Shown piece after piece: positions 1 through 9,934 of a stretch of 24,842 nucleotides of DNA (position 1 is its first letter; the number at the start of each line of letters is the position of its first letter). The stretch comes from Rhizophagus sp. LPA8_4_AMF. Lineage: Eukaryota > Glomeromycota > Glomeromycetes > Glomerales > Glomeraceae. Location: contig JADRCO010000903.1 of assembly GCA_021464525.1 (NCBI GenBank), positions 1 through 24,842 on the forward strand. The letters are read 5' to 3'. A program made the position numbers and the translations under genes. Below the pieces are notes generated by a model that was not told where the DNA came from, ran no database searches, and saw nothing but the letters and a program-made list of their open reading frames with translations.

Positions 1-99
1 ATTTTACATTAATTTTTTATCATTTAATTTATTAAATATTTACTTTTTTAATATTCTAGAATTATAGTTTTGTTTTATTTTTAGCTTCAGTTGATAAAT
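1..99. other. AT-rich left flank of the Harbinger element
   Basis: No gene or motif is visible. Bases 97-99 read AAT and match the AAT just outside the right end of the transposon (3021-3023), so they are the likely 3-bp target-site duplication. Confidence 0.5.
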
Positions 100-336
100 A
101 GGCCAGTTCATAATTGTCTGATCAGCATTTTTGATCAGATTATACTAAATTTCATGATCAGAGTTCATAATTGAAATGCATGATCATAAATATCGATTAA
201 TCTATGAATACAAAAGTTGTCACATAGTTATTACTTTATTTTTATAAAATATATTTAAAAATTTACAGTCAAAATATCTAAACATAAGAAAATAAAGGAA
301 TTATTAACCTTTTATGTTATTACAGCTTGTCAAGAT

Positions 337-1482
337 ATGGAAAATGAAGATTTATTTGAGGAAGAAGGTGACTCAAGTGAAGAACAAGAGAATGATTTAG
401 TAATGCTTGGACTAACCTCATTACTCGAAACAAGATATTTAGAGCAAAGATCTTATCATGTAGCAAAATCAAAAGATTGGTATAATTATATTTTATTAAA
501 ATATGAAGACTGTAGATTTAAAAAAATTATGAGAATGGACTCTATAAATTTTTAAAAGCTTGTTTTCCTATTAATTACTCATCCAATTTTTCAAAATGAT
601 AGTAATCATTCACAAGCTTCTGTTGAATTGCAATTTGCAATTTTCTTGAGAAGAGTTGGTTTTAAGGAAGATATATTTGGATTATGTTCAAGATTTGGAA
701 TTGTGGAAGGAACTGTTTATTTATACTGTAAAAGAGTAATGGTTGCAATTTTTTCTTTAAAGAAAACTTTGGTTAAATGGCCAACAGGTGAAGCCAAGCA
801 GAATATACATGAAGGATTTAAAAATATTGGTGGAATGGAAAATGTTATAGGTGCAATAGATGGACATCACATAGTATTAGCAAATGCGCCATTAAAGCAA
901 CCTGAAGTATATTGGAACAGAAAAAAAAGATATTCTATACAATTACAAGAAATTGTAGATTACAGAGGTATATTTATAGATTATGAAATTGGATGGCCTG
1001 GCTTAGTTCATGATGCCAAGATTTATAAAAATTCATATTTTTATCAAAATGTTTCTAAAATTATTAAAGGAGAAGAATATTTACTTGGAAACTCAGCATA
1101 TCCTTTATCTACTTTTTTAATTAAATCTTTTGTTAATTCTTAAAATCCTTCACAAATTTGATTTAATGTAATTCATTCTTTACATAAAGTAGTAGTTGAA
1201 AATGCATTTGGAAGATTAAAAAACAGATTTATTGCTCTAAAAGAATTGAATATTAGAGATATTTATACTGCTGTAAAAATTACTGTATGTGCAATCATTT
1301 TACATAATTTTCTAGAATTAAATAATGATAATATAGAAGAATTATATGAAAATGATGAAGACAAAGACAGTAATGATGATAGTGATAATGATGAAGAAGA
1401 TATGAATCAGAATGAAATAGTAATGAAAAGAGAAGGAGAAAGAAAAAGAGTGCAATTGATGAATCAAATTATTAATCATTAA
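337..1482 (+). pseudogene. Harbinger DDE transposase (DDE_Tnp_4), three in-frame stops
   Basis: One reading frame runs from an ATG at 337 to a stop at 1480-1482, interrupted by TAA at 553, TAA at 1141 and TGA at 1159. The translation carries Harbinger hallmarks in order: an acidic N-terminus, GAIDGHHI (usually GAIDGTHI, first catalytic Asp), VHDAKIY, GNSAYPL (usually GDSAYPL) and ENAFGRLKNRF (catalytic Glu), followed by an acidic tail. The Asp of the GD-x-x-YP motif is replaced by Asn, so even without the stops the catalytic triad looks damaged. The family enzyme cuts and pastes the element in the nucleus. No frameshifts are needed; decay is by substitution only. Confidence 0.87.
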
Positions 1483-1724
1483 TAAATTCCTTTTAATTCT
1501 TTTATAATAAATAACATTATAAATATATTTATGATTAATATTAACATTACACAACTATCATCTGGAATGTTATCACGAATATTACATGTTGAACACTACA
1601 ATTAACCCATAAAATAAAACCTTTATTATTGTAAAATTATTACATAAACATATTGCTATTTACAAAAAAGAAAATTATATTAGAAAAAAAATATACTAGG
1701 ATTATCCTATAAAATATTATTACA

Positions 1725-2827
1725 TTAATTCTTATTATTTGGTTGTCTAAGTTCCATCTCTTTTAATTTTAGTTCATGCTCCATTTTCATTTTCTCTCTT
1801 TCAAATTCCCATCTCTGTTTTTCTACTTCCAATTTACTCATTTCAATAACATGATTTTTTTCAATCCTTTCTTTTTCTAACTCGAGCTTCTTTTCCCATA
1901 CTCTTTCTCTAGTTTCACTCATTGTAGAAATAGCCATAGCAATAGTATCTATATTACTTTTTTTTGATCTTTTAAGCGTTTTAGATCTATATCTGAAGAT
2001 TCTTCACTATCAATATCTATAGATCTATTTGCTATAAAAGAAGGTACTATATTTCACGAGTACCAAAAATAGCATCCATTTTCTCATACCAATCCCAGTC
2101 TTTTCTCTCTACACCAGATTTTTCATTATGAGCTTTAACTTCACCATAGTATTTGATCATTCTTGCTAACTTGCTTTTAATAGCATTAGGCTTCTTATAT
2201 TTTAATACCTTTGCAGACATTTCATTAAACAATTTAGTTTTATTACCTTTTGTATACTCATCAAAATTATCTGCAATGTATTGAAGTAAAATATCAACTT
2301 CATAGACTTGTCAATTGTTATTAGACTCGCCATCATTACTAGAATTACGCTTATTATTAGATTTCTTTTTGTTGTTAATATCCTAAATTAATTTTAATTA
2401 AAATAAAATAAATAAGTTATAACTAATTAATAAAAGTACTTTTACTTGCTGTTGATTCTTTTTCATCATTAAGCTTTTCTTTTTCTCGTTAATAATTAAT
2501 TTCTACATCAGAAACTTTATCGCAATTAGCAACATTTTCTTTTTGATACAATTCTAATCTTTGTAACTCTGCAGATTCTCTCTCAAAAAAATTAGGCCCA
2601 GAAAATCTTTGACCAAAACTGCTTCCATTTTGTATATAAAAATTAGGAACAGCAAAACTCTGTCTTGTTGGTAAGGGATTTTGGTATAAATTTATATTAC
2701 TTTGTTCAAAAATCCCAGTGGAAGGCGAAGGGTATAAATTTCTAGGCTTAATAGGCCTTAGTAACTTGTTATTCTTATATGAAATATTCACTTGGGGGTT
2801 ATTTGAAGAATCTTTCAGAAATTTCAT
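1725..2827 (-). pseudogene. Harbinger accessory (Myb/SANT-like) protein, frameshifted
   Basis: Three minus-strand coding pieces in different frames appear in the position of the second Harbinger gene. 2827-2489 is a Pro/Asn/Ser-rich N-terminal piece. 2232-2047, with upstream codons from about 2310, is a helical DNA-binding-like part (LLQYIADNFDEY ... KSKLARMIKYYGEV). 1937-1725 is a Glu/Lys-rich coiled coil (about 70 residues, ending RQPNNKN). A possible 63-nt GT-AG intron lies at 2445-2383. Stops and at least one homopolymer frameshift near 1960 break the gene. In this superfamily such a protein helps transposase reach the nucleus and bind element ends; that role is inferred from position and composition, since I see no unambiguous Myb signature. 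Confidence 0.62.
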
Positions 2828-3020
2828 TGGTAAAAAAGAAATAAGAAAGAGAAAACGCGTCTCGTATTCGTTAATTTTTACGCGTACTTTACCTTTATTT
2901 TATCAACTCGATCATAACGATCTACGTTTTTGGTGGGTCAAATCTTGAGGTGAATTTTATTTGTCACAATTTTAGTGTAACCCAATCAAAATTGCCGATC
3001 GAACAATTATGAACTGGCCT

Positions 3021-3309
3021 AATATTAGAACGTTTGAACAATATTAAACTGTTCAAAACTGTGTTCAAAACTGGTTTCAGACAGTCCAAAATTTTCCAAT
3101 TAAAAAAACCAATCAATAGTACCGGGGGTTACTATATGCAGCTCTATGCTGCTATACGGTAGTCACAATTTTGTAAGCCGACATTTATTTCATAAATAAA
3201 AAGTATCATTTTGTCAAATGAATATGAGAAGCAGGTTACGTGAAATGATGTAATGCCTGTGCGACATAAAAACCTATATTAACACCCAGTATTTTCTTTC
3301 CATAAATTT
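3021..3309. other. Spacer between transposon and SAM-domain pseudogene
   Basis: No gene seen. It contains short internal repeats of the type GTTCAAAACT (3050-3075) and probably the decayed 5' end or promoter of the next gene. Confidence 0.4.
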
Positions 3310-4374
3310 TTTTGAAAGAGTAGAACCTCAAGCTCGATGACGATGACCAATATTATTCGCAAAAAGTTAACGGTCTCTCCTTTCTTGAGTTGACTAAGGA
3401 AGATTTCATGCAAGCTGGTTTGAAAATGGGACCGGCAGTATTACTTGTAAAAGAGGTCCAGACCCTCAAAGAAAAGCCAAAGCGCCCATTCTCCTCGTAC
3501 CTCAGCTTGAAAGGAAGTGTTGAAAAGATATAATATAGATGGAAATGGTATAGGCACGATCAGACAATTTCCACCGGTAAGTCCCTTCGTAAGCTAAGCT
3601 CACTTGGAGAAAAAATATTTTCTTAATTCATATATTCCAAATATGCGAGTCTGTGTCGAAAAATGGATAATTTCATACACAACCATTAACTTCTTTTTCA
3701 TTGTAGGTGACCTACAAATTCGAAGACGAAGATGAAGAGTTGCAACAATGTATAAAGGAAATAAAGCGCAGGTTGGGAAATATGGAAACTTTACTTGCCG
3801 ATAGCAATGAAGCCATGCGCTGTGAATATATTTCGGCCATTCTCCATGTATCGCTCTATATCGTCAAAAGAATAACTGATAAAGAGCTTACCTTGGCTTC
3901 TCAGCTTGAAATTGTTGGCAAAGAAAATACTGGACGAGTTAATTACGCAATCAAGGCTCTCGAGGATCTTATTTGCATCCTGGAAGGAAAGTTATATCAA
4001 GTGGTCATGGAATTTGCGCAGAATCTGATCCAGTGTGAAAATGCCTTACAGGTGAATAAAAATAAGAGAAAGCGTAAGTTGGGCGAAACATTTGGGGATG
4101 ACTATGACTATATCTATGGGATCATCACAACAGCCACGAAATGGTTTTCATCCTTTTTGTCTTGGACGGAATATCCTGTACAAAGTAAAAATCTTCTTAA
4201 TATACGCTTTACCGAGTCTGCCTTGGAAAGAGGGTTCGTAAGAAGCAAAGGAGTTGTTTAAAAATATGAAGCGGGTAATAGAGGTTATTGTTGGGTTATT
4301 GAAGGATAGGGTGGATGTAGAAAAAAGCCGGCGATGAAGAAGCAACGGGTTCAGGGGTATTTCGAAAAATAAGA
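3310..4374 (+). pseudogene. SAM-domain repeat-family protein, frameshifted
   Basis: Exon 1 (about 3310-3576) encodes most of a sterile alpha motif (LDDDD ... VNGLSFLELTKEDF ... LKMGPAVLLVKEVQTL), then the family segment ending IRQFPP. It has frameshifts near 3325 and 3530. Intron 3577-3706 (GTAAGT ... TTGTAG) joins in phase to exon 2 (3707-4261), which reads VTYKFEDEDEELQQCIKEI and continues for about 185 residues. A further frameshift near 4255 separates the C-terminal part (4266-4334, RVIEVIVGLLKDRV), and another leads to a tail ending GYFEK at a TAA (4372-4374). SAM domains mediate protein-protein contacts. The layout matches a family I recall as greatly expanded in Rhizophagus; its function is unknown to me. 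At least four lesions make this a pseudogene. An AATAAAA signal lies near 4470. Confidence 0.78.
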
Positions 4375-5008
4375 ATGATCGGCCGTATGGCGCTTCGCAT
4401 GTATATTAGCATAGATGTTATGTATCGCGAGCAAAGTCCCGATCCTTTGTATTTATTTTTGCATGTATTAATAAAAATTTTTCTTGGCAGAACAAATTTT
4501 CCACGATCAACCGGCATAATCTAATAGTTTTCTTGCCAGAATGTCATATCTTCTTATATATACTAACGAACTTTTAAATATTTTTCATCCATCATGTCAT
4601 CTGAACTTGATTTAATGAAACTCTACTTCTTCATCATTTTTTACATTTATTTTTACTTGCACTTTCTCATATAATATTTTACGAAAAATACAATAAAGTC
4701 TTGCCCAACCAAATTGGGCTTCATATTTACGCATGATAATGTGTTACTCTTTATTGATCATAATAATTTTTTATGTTACATTTAAAATCCAAAGTGCAAA
4801 GAACCTTCTCACATATAGTAAAACTTATATATAACTATTGCATAGGTTATATTTCTAATCTAGCAGGTAAATTAAAACTTATTCGAGACAAAAGTAAAAG
4901 ATGTAGTCTTTATCATTCGTTAAAGCAAAACATATTTAATCTAACCAAAGAGGAGGAAGAAGCTTTATAAAATGTAAAGGTGTAGTTATCAACCTGATCT
5001 TTCTTATT
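4375..5008. other. Intergenic, with a small unassigned ORF at 4773-4970
   Basis: The probable 3' untranslated part of the SAM-domain pseudogene runs to about 4500. A 65-codon plus-strand ORF at 4773-4970 is Lys-rich and ends KEEEEAL. I do not recognise it, it has no clear start context, and it may be chance or a relic. Nothing else is visible. Confidence 0.35.
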
Positions 5009-6282
5009 TCATGGTTTTGGTAAATTAGCATACTCAATTTTCGCCGACTCTTTTGCTTGACGTTCAAGTTCCATTTTAAGTATCAACTTACCATCTACCT
5101 CTATGATAAACCTTTTTTCTGGATGGTAGAGGAAGTTTGCAAAACCTTCCATTATGTTGATTCCCAATATATACATGCTTTGTGTCATTTCACACCATTC
5201 AAACAGAATATTACGGTCATCTAAAAACATAAAAGATCCTCCATAATGATCTACAAGTAACGGATGAATTTTGGTGATACCATATGTGTCACTGAAATAT
5301 TTCCGATCAATTAACCAATTATCTTCATTTTCATGAAATTCACGGAACTTATGATCATTTTTTATTGATTCAGCCAATTCTTGCAAGCTTGGCAATTCAT
5401 GCATGGCAACACTACTTCTTCTTTCAGAAGATATACTGTTCGAGTTTTGATTTAGAGATCCGGTCTGAACTGACATAAAGTAGTCCAAGCATTCGTCTCC
5501 ACACAATTCCTGAACATCCACTCTTCCTGAGATGGGATCACGACTCCATTCTGGTCCCAAGGAAGAAGGTGTTGGTCGTTTCCTATTCGGATTGAAGCTA
5601 ATTCCATCTTTCTTTTCTCGGTGGGAGCTGAAACTGATACACCAAATGCAATGCCTATAATTTTTTCCTGGTTCGACTTCCAAGAGACGTTGATCATTGT
5701 CGGATAACTTTTGCGACTTCCCATTATTATTATCCACCAACGAATTTGGCTGAGATGCCGAAAAAGGAAACTCACTTGGCTCAGATATGTGAACTTCGGT
5801 TTTTTTGTCTTGGGGTCTTTCTTTGGGAGGGGAAAGTTGATTGTGTAGAGATAGTTGAGGGCATCCCATGGGGTAATTATGGTGATCGTAGTTCCATTCG
5901 CTTTCACAACCATTGGTTGTGGAAGATTGGGATTGTTGGTAACTCGATCGTTTCTGATGTGCATTAAAGAACAGGTATCAACATCATGTCATACATAAAA
6001 GGAAGCCAAACCTTTGAGACTTACTTGTATGGCAGAAGAAATTCCCTGTAAACTTTCTTTGCAGTTCTGCTCTTCTGCGCCATTCCTTCGATAAACATCC
6101 AGATCTATGAAAAATACTTTAGAAAGTTCCTTTTTCTTATTTTTCGTAATAAAGCTAAAATTACCTTTTCTAGCGTCCATTCCTCCTTTAGGTGAAGATA
6201 AAATGTCAATTTCTTCCTTCGTGGAAGATAAAACATTAAGATCGAGGTTATCGAACGAAGAGTTAATAATGATGTTATTCAT
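5009..6282 (-). CDS. GATA-like zinc-finger protein, three exons, 380 aa
   Basis: Exons are 6282-6165, 6104-6025 and 5953-5009, with introns 6164-6105 (GTAATT ... CATAG) and 6024-5954 (GTAAGT ... ATCAG); phases agree and give 380 residues. The N-terminal 165 residues are Ser/Gln/Asn/Pro-rich, as in activation regions. Around residues 168-225, CIWC (Cys168, Cys171) is followed by GPEWSRDP-SGR and LCGDEC (Cys217, Cys221). This resembles the GATA finger order CxNC / TPxWRxGP / LCNAC, but the loop is about 45 residues instead of 17-18 and the second pair is C-x3-C. Residues 240-380 form a hydrophobic-patterned domain (LFEWCEMTQSMYILGIN ... FLYHPEKRF) I cannot name. The start is the ATG opening the only exon with good splice phase; upstream in-frame Met codons belong to the leader. 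A nuclear DNA-binding role is an inference. Confidence 0.72.
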
Positions 6283-6402
6283 TTTGATGTTTAATATTAT
6301 AAATATCAGTAAATCAGTAAAAAAAAATTCTGAATATAATGAGTAATGAGTAAGAAGGGAGTAACTGCGCAATTTTTATGTACAAATTGTTTGTGCTGCA
6401 TC

Positions 6403-6518
6403 AATTCTACTCCCCACGTGACACCGTTTTCGCTGTTTATATTTATCTGAGGGACGTTTTTTTTGCTTCCCAAAAAAATTATTTTTCACTTCTTCTTAAA
6501 TGTCACGGGGGTAGAATT
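6403..6518. repeat. 116-bp inverted-repeat unit, MITE-like
   Basis: The left end (6403-6423) and the reverse complement of the right end (6501-6518) share AATTCTAC, a C run and GTGACA, differing only by small gaps. The centre is AT-rich and non-coding. This could be a tiny MITE or a solo hairpin; no clear target duplication was found. It sits about 120 bp upstream of the GATA-like gene start. Confidence 0.5.
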
Positions 6519-6541
6519 TTACATATAAATTTGGGAGCATC

Positions 6542-6590
6542 CTTATCCTAAGGTGGGGTGTATACCCTTATCCTAAACCTGGGTGTACAA
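6542..6590. repeat. Two-copy tandem repeat, about 27 bp
   Basis: CCTTATCCTAA is followed by a GGTGTA-containing stretch twice in tandem (copies beginning at 6541 and 6568). The unit is G-rich on one side. No function is apparent. Confidence 0.5.
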
Positions 6591-6786
6591 CGAATTTGAT
6601 TGGATGAAACTAGCTTGTATAATATTTAACTGCGCAAAAAACAAAAATTCATTTTTATTTAAAAATGACAATTATTACATTGAACAATAATTAAAAGCAA
6701 AAAATTATTGATTTACTTTATTTTAACCAAATATGTCGTAGAGCATACTAGAAATTCAGGCGACGCCTAATAATTTATTCATTTTA

Positions 6787-7795
6787 TTAATTATACATAT
6801 ATACCAAAGTCTGCGCTAAATCTCTAGCTTCTAATTTTTCATCAAAATCTTGAATTATTTAATCTAATTATTACTTCAGGAACTAGTATTTCATGCAAAT
6901 AATCAACTGGCTTCAAAGGCTTACTTCAAATGTGAGAATATTTGTTTCTATAAACAATTTAATTAAGGTTGTAGCAATAACTGTTTCACCTTTAGAGCCA
7001 TAATATCCAGGCTTTAAGATTATATATTAGTATATTAGTTGTTGTAATTATTAAAAATTACCAAATAAAAATTAAAAACCTACTCTAAGTTCTTCACTTG
7101 TTCGTACCTCCGGTATTGTTACTTTACTTAAAGCTAAATTCTGAAACCAACTTTCATGTTGATTGTTTATAATTTTCTGCAAATCATATTTTATTTGCAA
7201 TACGGCTTGGAATAGCTTCAAAATTAACATTTGACAGATAGCCAGCCCTTATGCCCAATGGTACCATATGAGTTTCAGTATAATGCATAAAACAAAATTC
7301 TGATTGATCAGTTTTTGTTATTTTATATAAAAAAAAAATATAAATAAAATATCGTTAGAAAATAAGATATTATGAACAAAAATAATAAGTAAATAATATA
7401 TACTTTTGCTTCGTAATATTGTTAAATAACTAATCAACTTCTTTGGAAGCAGATTAGGTAGTTTTTGATTACAATAAATACAGTACATCTTAATCTGTTG
7501 ACTAAATACAATATAATATTTATTTCAATTAAAAATTTTAAAAAAAATAAAATTTGCCAAATTAAATTTATACCTCGCACTCTTGAATCGGTATCTATTT
7601 CCATATTCAATAATTCTGATGCAGAAATTTGTGGCAAATGTTGAAACACTTCACGTATAGGATTAGGTGCATTAAAACCATCTTTTGAAGTAGTTTCTTG
7701 ATAATTTGCTATATTTTCTTTCTCTTGTATCAATGAATTACTACTATCAGGAGGCAGGAGCTGAAACTTCCGAATTGTTTGCCAATTTTTTTCTT
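6787..7795 (-). pseudogene. RTC4-like domain gene, frameshifted
   Basis: Minus-strand pieces in order: about 7795-7574 (KNWQTIRKF ... a Ser/Asn/Glu-rich linker), 7488-7404 (YCIYCNQKLPNLLPKKLISYL), 7299-7084 (FCFMHYTETHMVPLGIRAGY ... IPSRIAN) and 7011-6787 (PGYYGSKGETVIATTLIKLF ... LHEILVPEVIIRLI). Introns 7403-7300 and 7083-7012 have GT-AG ends. The order CxxC-LP, FCxxH-E, VP-G, PGYYGxKG and VLVPE-x-x-x-RLI is what I know from the fungal RTC4 domain (restriction of telomere capping 4, a nuclear protein in yeast). Frameshifts near 7190, 6925 and 6855, and a phase mismatch at the 7573-7489 intron, mark it as broken. It may be a member of an expanded family rather than the yeast orthologue. Confidence 0.68.
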
Positions 7796-7800
7796 TTTGT

Positions 7801-7871
7801 TAATATAATAATAATAATAATAATGAGCATGATAATGCTAATATAATAATAATAATAATAATAATAATAAG
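7801..7871. repeat. (TAA)n microsatellite, duplicated with a GCATG spacer
   Basis: Two runs of TAA repeats (about 7803-7824 and 7841-7871) are each followed by a GCATG-containing spacer, so the whole unit appears tandemly doubled. It lies in what would be an intron upstream of the RTC4-like exons. Confidence 0.85.
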
Positions 7872-8225
7872 CATGTCATTATCAATAAATTGTAATTACC
7901 TTTTCTTCTTACATTATTGTTTTTATCAGGTTTTTTGGGATTATTAATTATAATATGAAAAGGTTAACACCAAAGTACCTTGGTAACATGCCAAGGAAGA
8001 GAAATTGACTATTGGGAAAAAATTACCTTGATAATCAATATGTAAACCTACTATATCAATCTCTTTCATGGAGACATTATCATAAAATTATATTTTGGCT
8101 CGTTAATCAATACTTTTTTTCCATGTGTATAATTATCATTATTATCATTCCAATTATTTTCTATCTTCCCTTAAAATCAACTTTACTTACTTATTTATTC
8201 TTTTTCGATGCTGGGTGGTGAATAT

Positions 8226-8423
8226 TTATAGGTATTTTGTTTTTTTTTTATTATAATCCTTAAAATCTTTAAATTGAAGTTGAGACAAATATAGTTGAGC
8301 GCATACTCCTTCTGTTTTCCAATTGCGAATGTAACCTGCATCAATAGTAGATGAAGGTTTTGAAGAATGAGAAGGTGGTTCATATGTATTTGAGATAAAA
8401 AACATTCCTTCATTTTCCTCCAT
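8226..8423 (-). pseudogene. Possible 5' exon of the RTC4-like gene
   Basis: A 65-codon minus-strand ORF begins MEENEGMFFISNTYEPPSH and continues with YIRNWKTEGVCAQLYLSQLQF before running into an A-rich stretch. Its composition is protein-like and it lies upstream of, and on the same strand as, the RTC4-like pieces. A further short coding-like piece (NNPKKPDKNNNVRRK) at about 7940-7897 ends at a GTAATT donor. I cannot show that these were one transcript, and I recognise no domain here. Confidence 0.35.
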
Positions 8424-8738
8424 TTATTATTTAAGTAAAAATTTAATGTTTTGTGAAATTGCCTTTGATTTTGGATCCGTCAAAGATATATATTTCGGGC
8501 TGAGTAAGATGTCAAAAAGGAAACGAAACCTCAATGAACAAGATTTTCGGGATAGCCTAACGACTGATCAATAAAATTACGCTTGCTCATGGTGTAGTAT
8601 GTACAGTAATGATAATCCATTAATGCATTTCAGTTATCCGAATTATATGAATAATGTAAATTATATGAGTTACAAAATGTTTGTGTTGTATTTTAGATCT
8701 ATTTTACTTATCATAATCTAAAGAAAATCGGTTACGGT
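8424..8738. other. Intergenic relic region
   Basis: A short open stretch on the plus strand (8462-8575) contains FGLSKMSKRKRN before a stop. It is too short to assign. No other feature is seen before the foldback element. Confidence 0.3.
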
Positions 8739-9262
8739 ACATTTCGCCGAAGGAATGTTTCACCGAAGGGATGTTTCGCCGAAAGGACATTTCACCGAAA
8801 GTGCATTTTACCGAATTCATTTCACCGATTGTCATTTCGCCGAAAATGGTAGCGATTAACATTTTATGAAATATCATCGAATAAAAAAATAATTTTTAGA
8901 GATCTTTTTTTTTCCAGGATATTATCACTTTAACATTCAATAACTGATATTAATTTCTAAGCAATAAATAAATAACTTTAGAATCCTGAAAACATTTATT
9001 CACGAAAAACCAAGTGAAAAAAGATTAATGTAGTATTATAAACAGCGAGATATATTTAATAAAAATCATCTAATTTAAAAAATTTTCTATAAAAAAATTC
9101 TTTATATACTATTTAGTATAAAACAATAAAATAACCAAATGGAATAAATAATTTTTTGGCGGAATGTTCATTTGGCAAAATATCCATTCGGCGAAATGTC
9201 CCTTAAGTGAAATGGCTTCGGCGAAATGGGTTTCGGTGAAATGGACTTCGGCGAAAAGTCCA
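8739..9262. mobile_element. Foldback/MITE-like element with 16-bp array arms
   Basis: The left arm (8739-8847) is about seven tandem units of a roughly 16-bp motif, CATTTCGCCGAAGGA, with C/T changes in the core. The right arm (about 9152-9262) is about seven units of the reverse complement (TTCGGCGAAATGGAC). Between them is about 300 bp of AT-rich non-coding DNA. Long inverted ends made of short direct repeats define foldback elements. There is no transposase, so it is non-autonomous. The termini cannot be fixed to the base and no target duplication was found. It ends 15 bp from the stop of the peptidase relic. Confidence 0.72.
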
Positions 9263-9276
9263 GATACCAAGAAAAT

Positions 9277-9782
9277 CTACCCATTCACCAACAAATCAAC
9301 AATTGAAACGGATTTACTATCACCTAATGCTTTACCAATGCATAGCCAAGGATCTCTTCAAAAATTTCTTTCCAAATTTTGCCTGCTAACGCTCTACCAA
9401 AAAGATAACTATAATATCCTGCACCATACCCAAACAAATGTCCAAATTGTACTTGCTGTGCTGTACCTGGTACTGAAGGAAACAATTCAACAGTATCTTG
9501 TAAATTATATAATATAGCTGTTGTATCGAATGACTTAGAATCGGTTGCAAGTTTTGAATGATATAATTGATCAAGTAATGCCATAAATATTTGTGATTGT
9601 GTTTCCATTGCTGAAACTGTAATCTTGCTTTAACGTGAAATTTAATAAGGTCTAATGTACTGTTTGTATTGTTTCACGTGTCTCATAATGTCTTGCGAAA
9701 AGCGAAAGAACATTTGGCGAATAGACGAAGTGCTTCATCAAAATTGATGGAAGCTCCAAAAAATCAGTTAGGCACCTCGTTC
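9277..9782 (-). pseudogene. Mitochondrial intermediate peptidase, C-terminal relic
   Basis: From 9782 the minus strand reads [19 protein letters not shown] and RHYETRE, then METQSQIF, FGHLFGYGAGYYSYLF and RALAGKIWKEIF, and ends DPWLCIGKALGD ... with TAG at 9277-9279. These are in order as in the C-terminal third of mitochondrial intermediate peptidase (M3 metallopeptidase, Oct1 family), which trims imported precursors in the matrix. The HExxH zinc site lies upstream of this part and is absent. A stop (about 9652), a frameshift before METQSQ, and a deletion of about 20 residues with a frame change before DPW break the gene. The left edge of homology (AAG at 9785-9783) looks like an intron acceptor, so the relic derives from genomic DNA, not a processed transcript. 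Confidence 0.78.
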
Positions 9783-9934
9783 CTTAAATGAAAAATAACA
9801 TTTCGAATTTGATCATTAATATTAGTACATTGAGATAATATTTATAATATAAAATTTCTTATCAGAAATATTGTGTAAATTTGTTCAAAAAGAAGTACAA
9901 TTAATTTCAATGAACAACATACAATTAAACTTAC

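Larger units (their letters stand above)
100..3020. mobile_element. PIF/Harbinger DNA transposon, full length, inactive
   Basis: The ends at 100-117 and 3003-3020 are perfect inverted copies (AGGCCAGTTCATAATTGT) and stay similar, with a few mismatches, for about 38 bp. A 3-bp AAT repeat flanks both ends; a 3-bp target duplication is typical of Harbinger elements. Inside are a plus-strand DDE transposase and a convergent minus-strand accessory gene, the usual two-gene layout of this superfamily. Both genes are broken, so the copy could move only with helper proteins from elsewhere. Its length is about 2.9 kb. Four TGATCA palindromes sit just inside the left end. Confidence 0.88.
6283..6786. 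other. Intergenic region upstream of the GATA-like gene
   Basis: This should hold the promoter of the minus-strand gene starting at 6282. It contains a CACGTG hexamer at 6415-6420, an inverted-repeat unit at 6403-6518 and a short tandem repeat at 6542-6590, listed separately. The motif AACTGCGCAA occurs at 6363 and 6630. No coding sequence is seen. Confidence 0.4.

Noticed and set aside
2718..2948. Plus-strand 76-codon ORF inside the Harbinger right end
   Set aside because: It is antisense to the N-terminal part of the accessory gene and runs into the subterminal region.
5452..5964. 170-codon minus ORF overlapping the GATA-like gene
   Set aside because: Its start lies in intron 2 and the overlapping frame gives the better-patterned protein with closing splice phases; this is a shadow frame.
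8012..8221. Plus-strand 69-codon ORF rich in Ile/Phe/Tyr
   Set aside because: Low-complexity AT-rich translation with no start context; probably intron or intergenic DNA.
8739..8847. CRISPR-like array of short repeats
   Set aside because: Units are directly adjacent with no unique spacers, vary between copies, and have an inverted partner array at 9152-9262.
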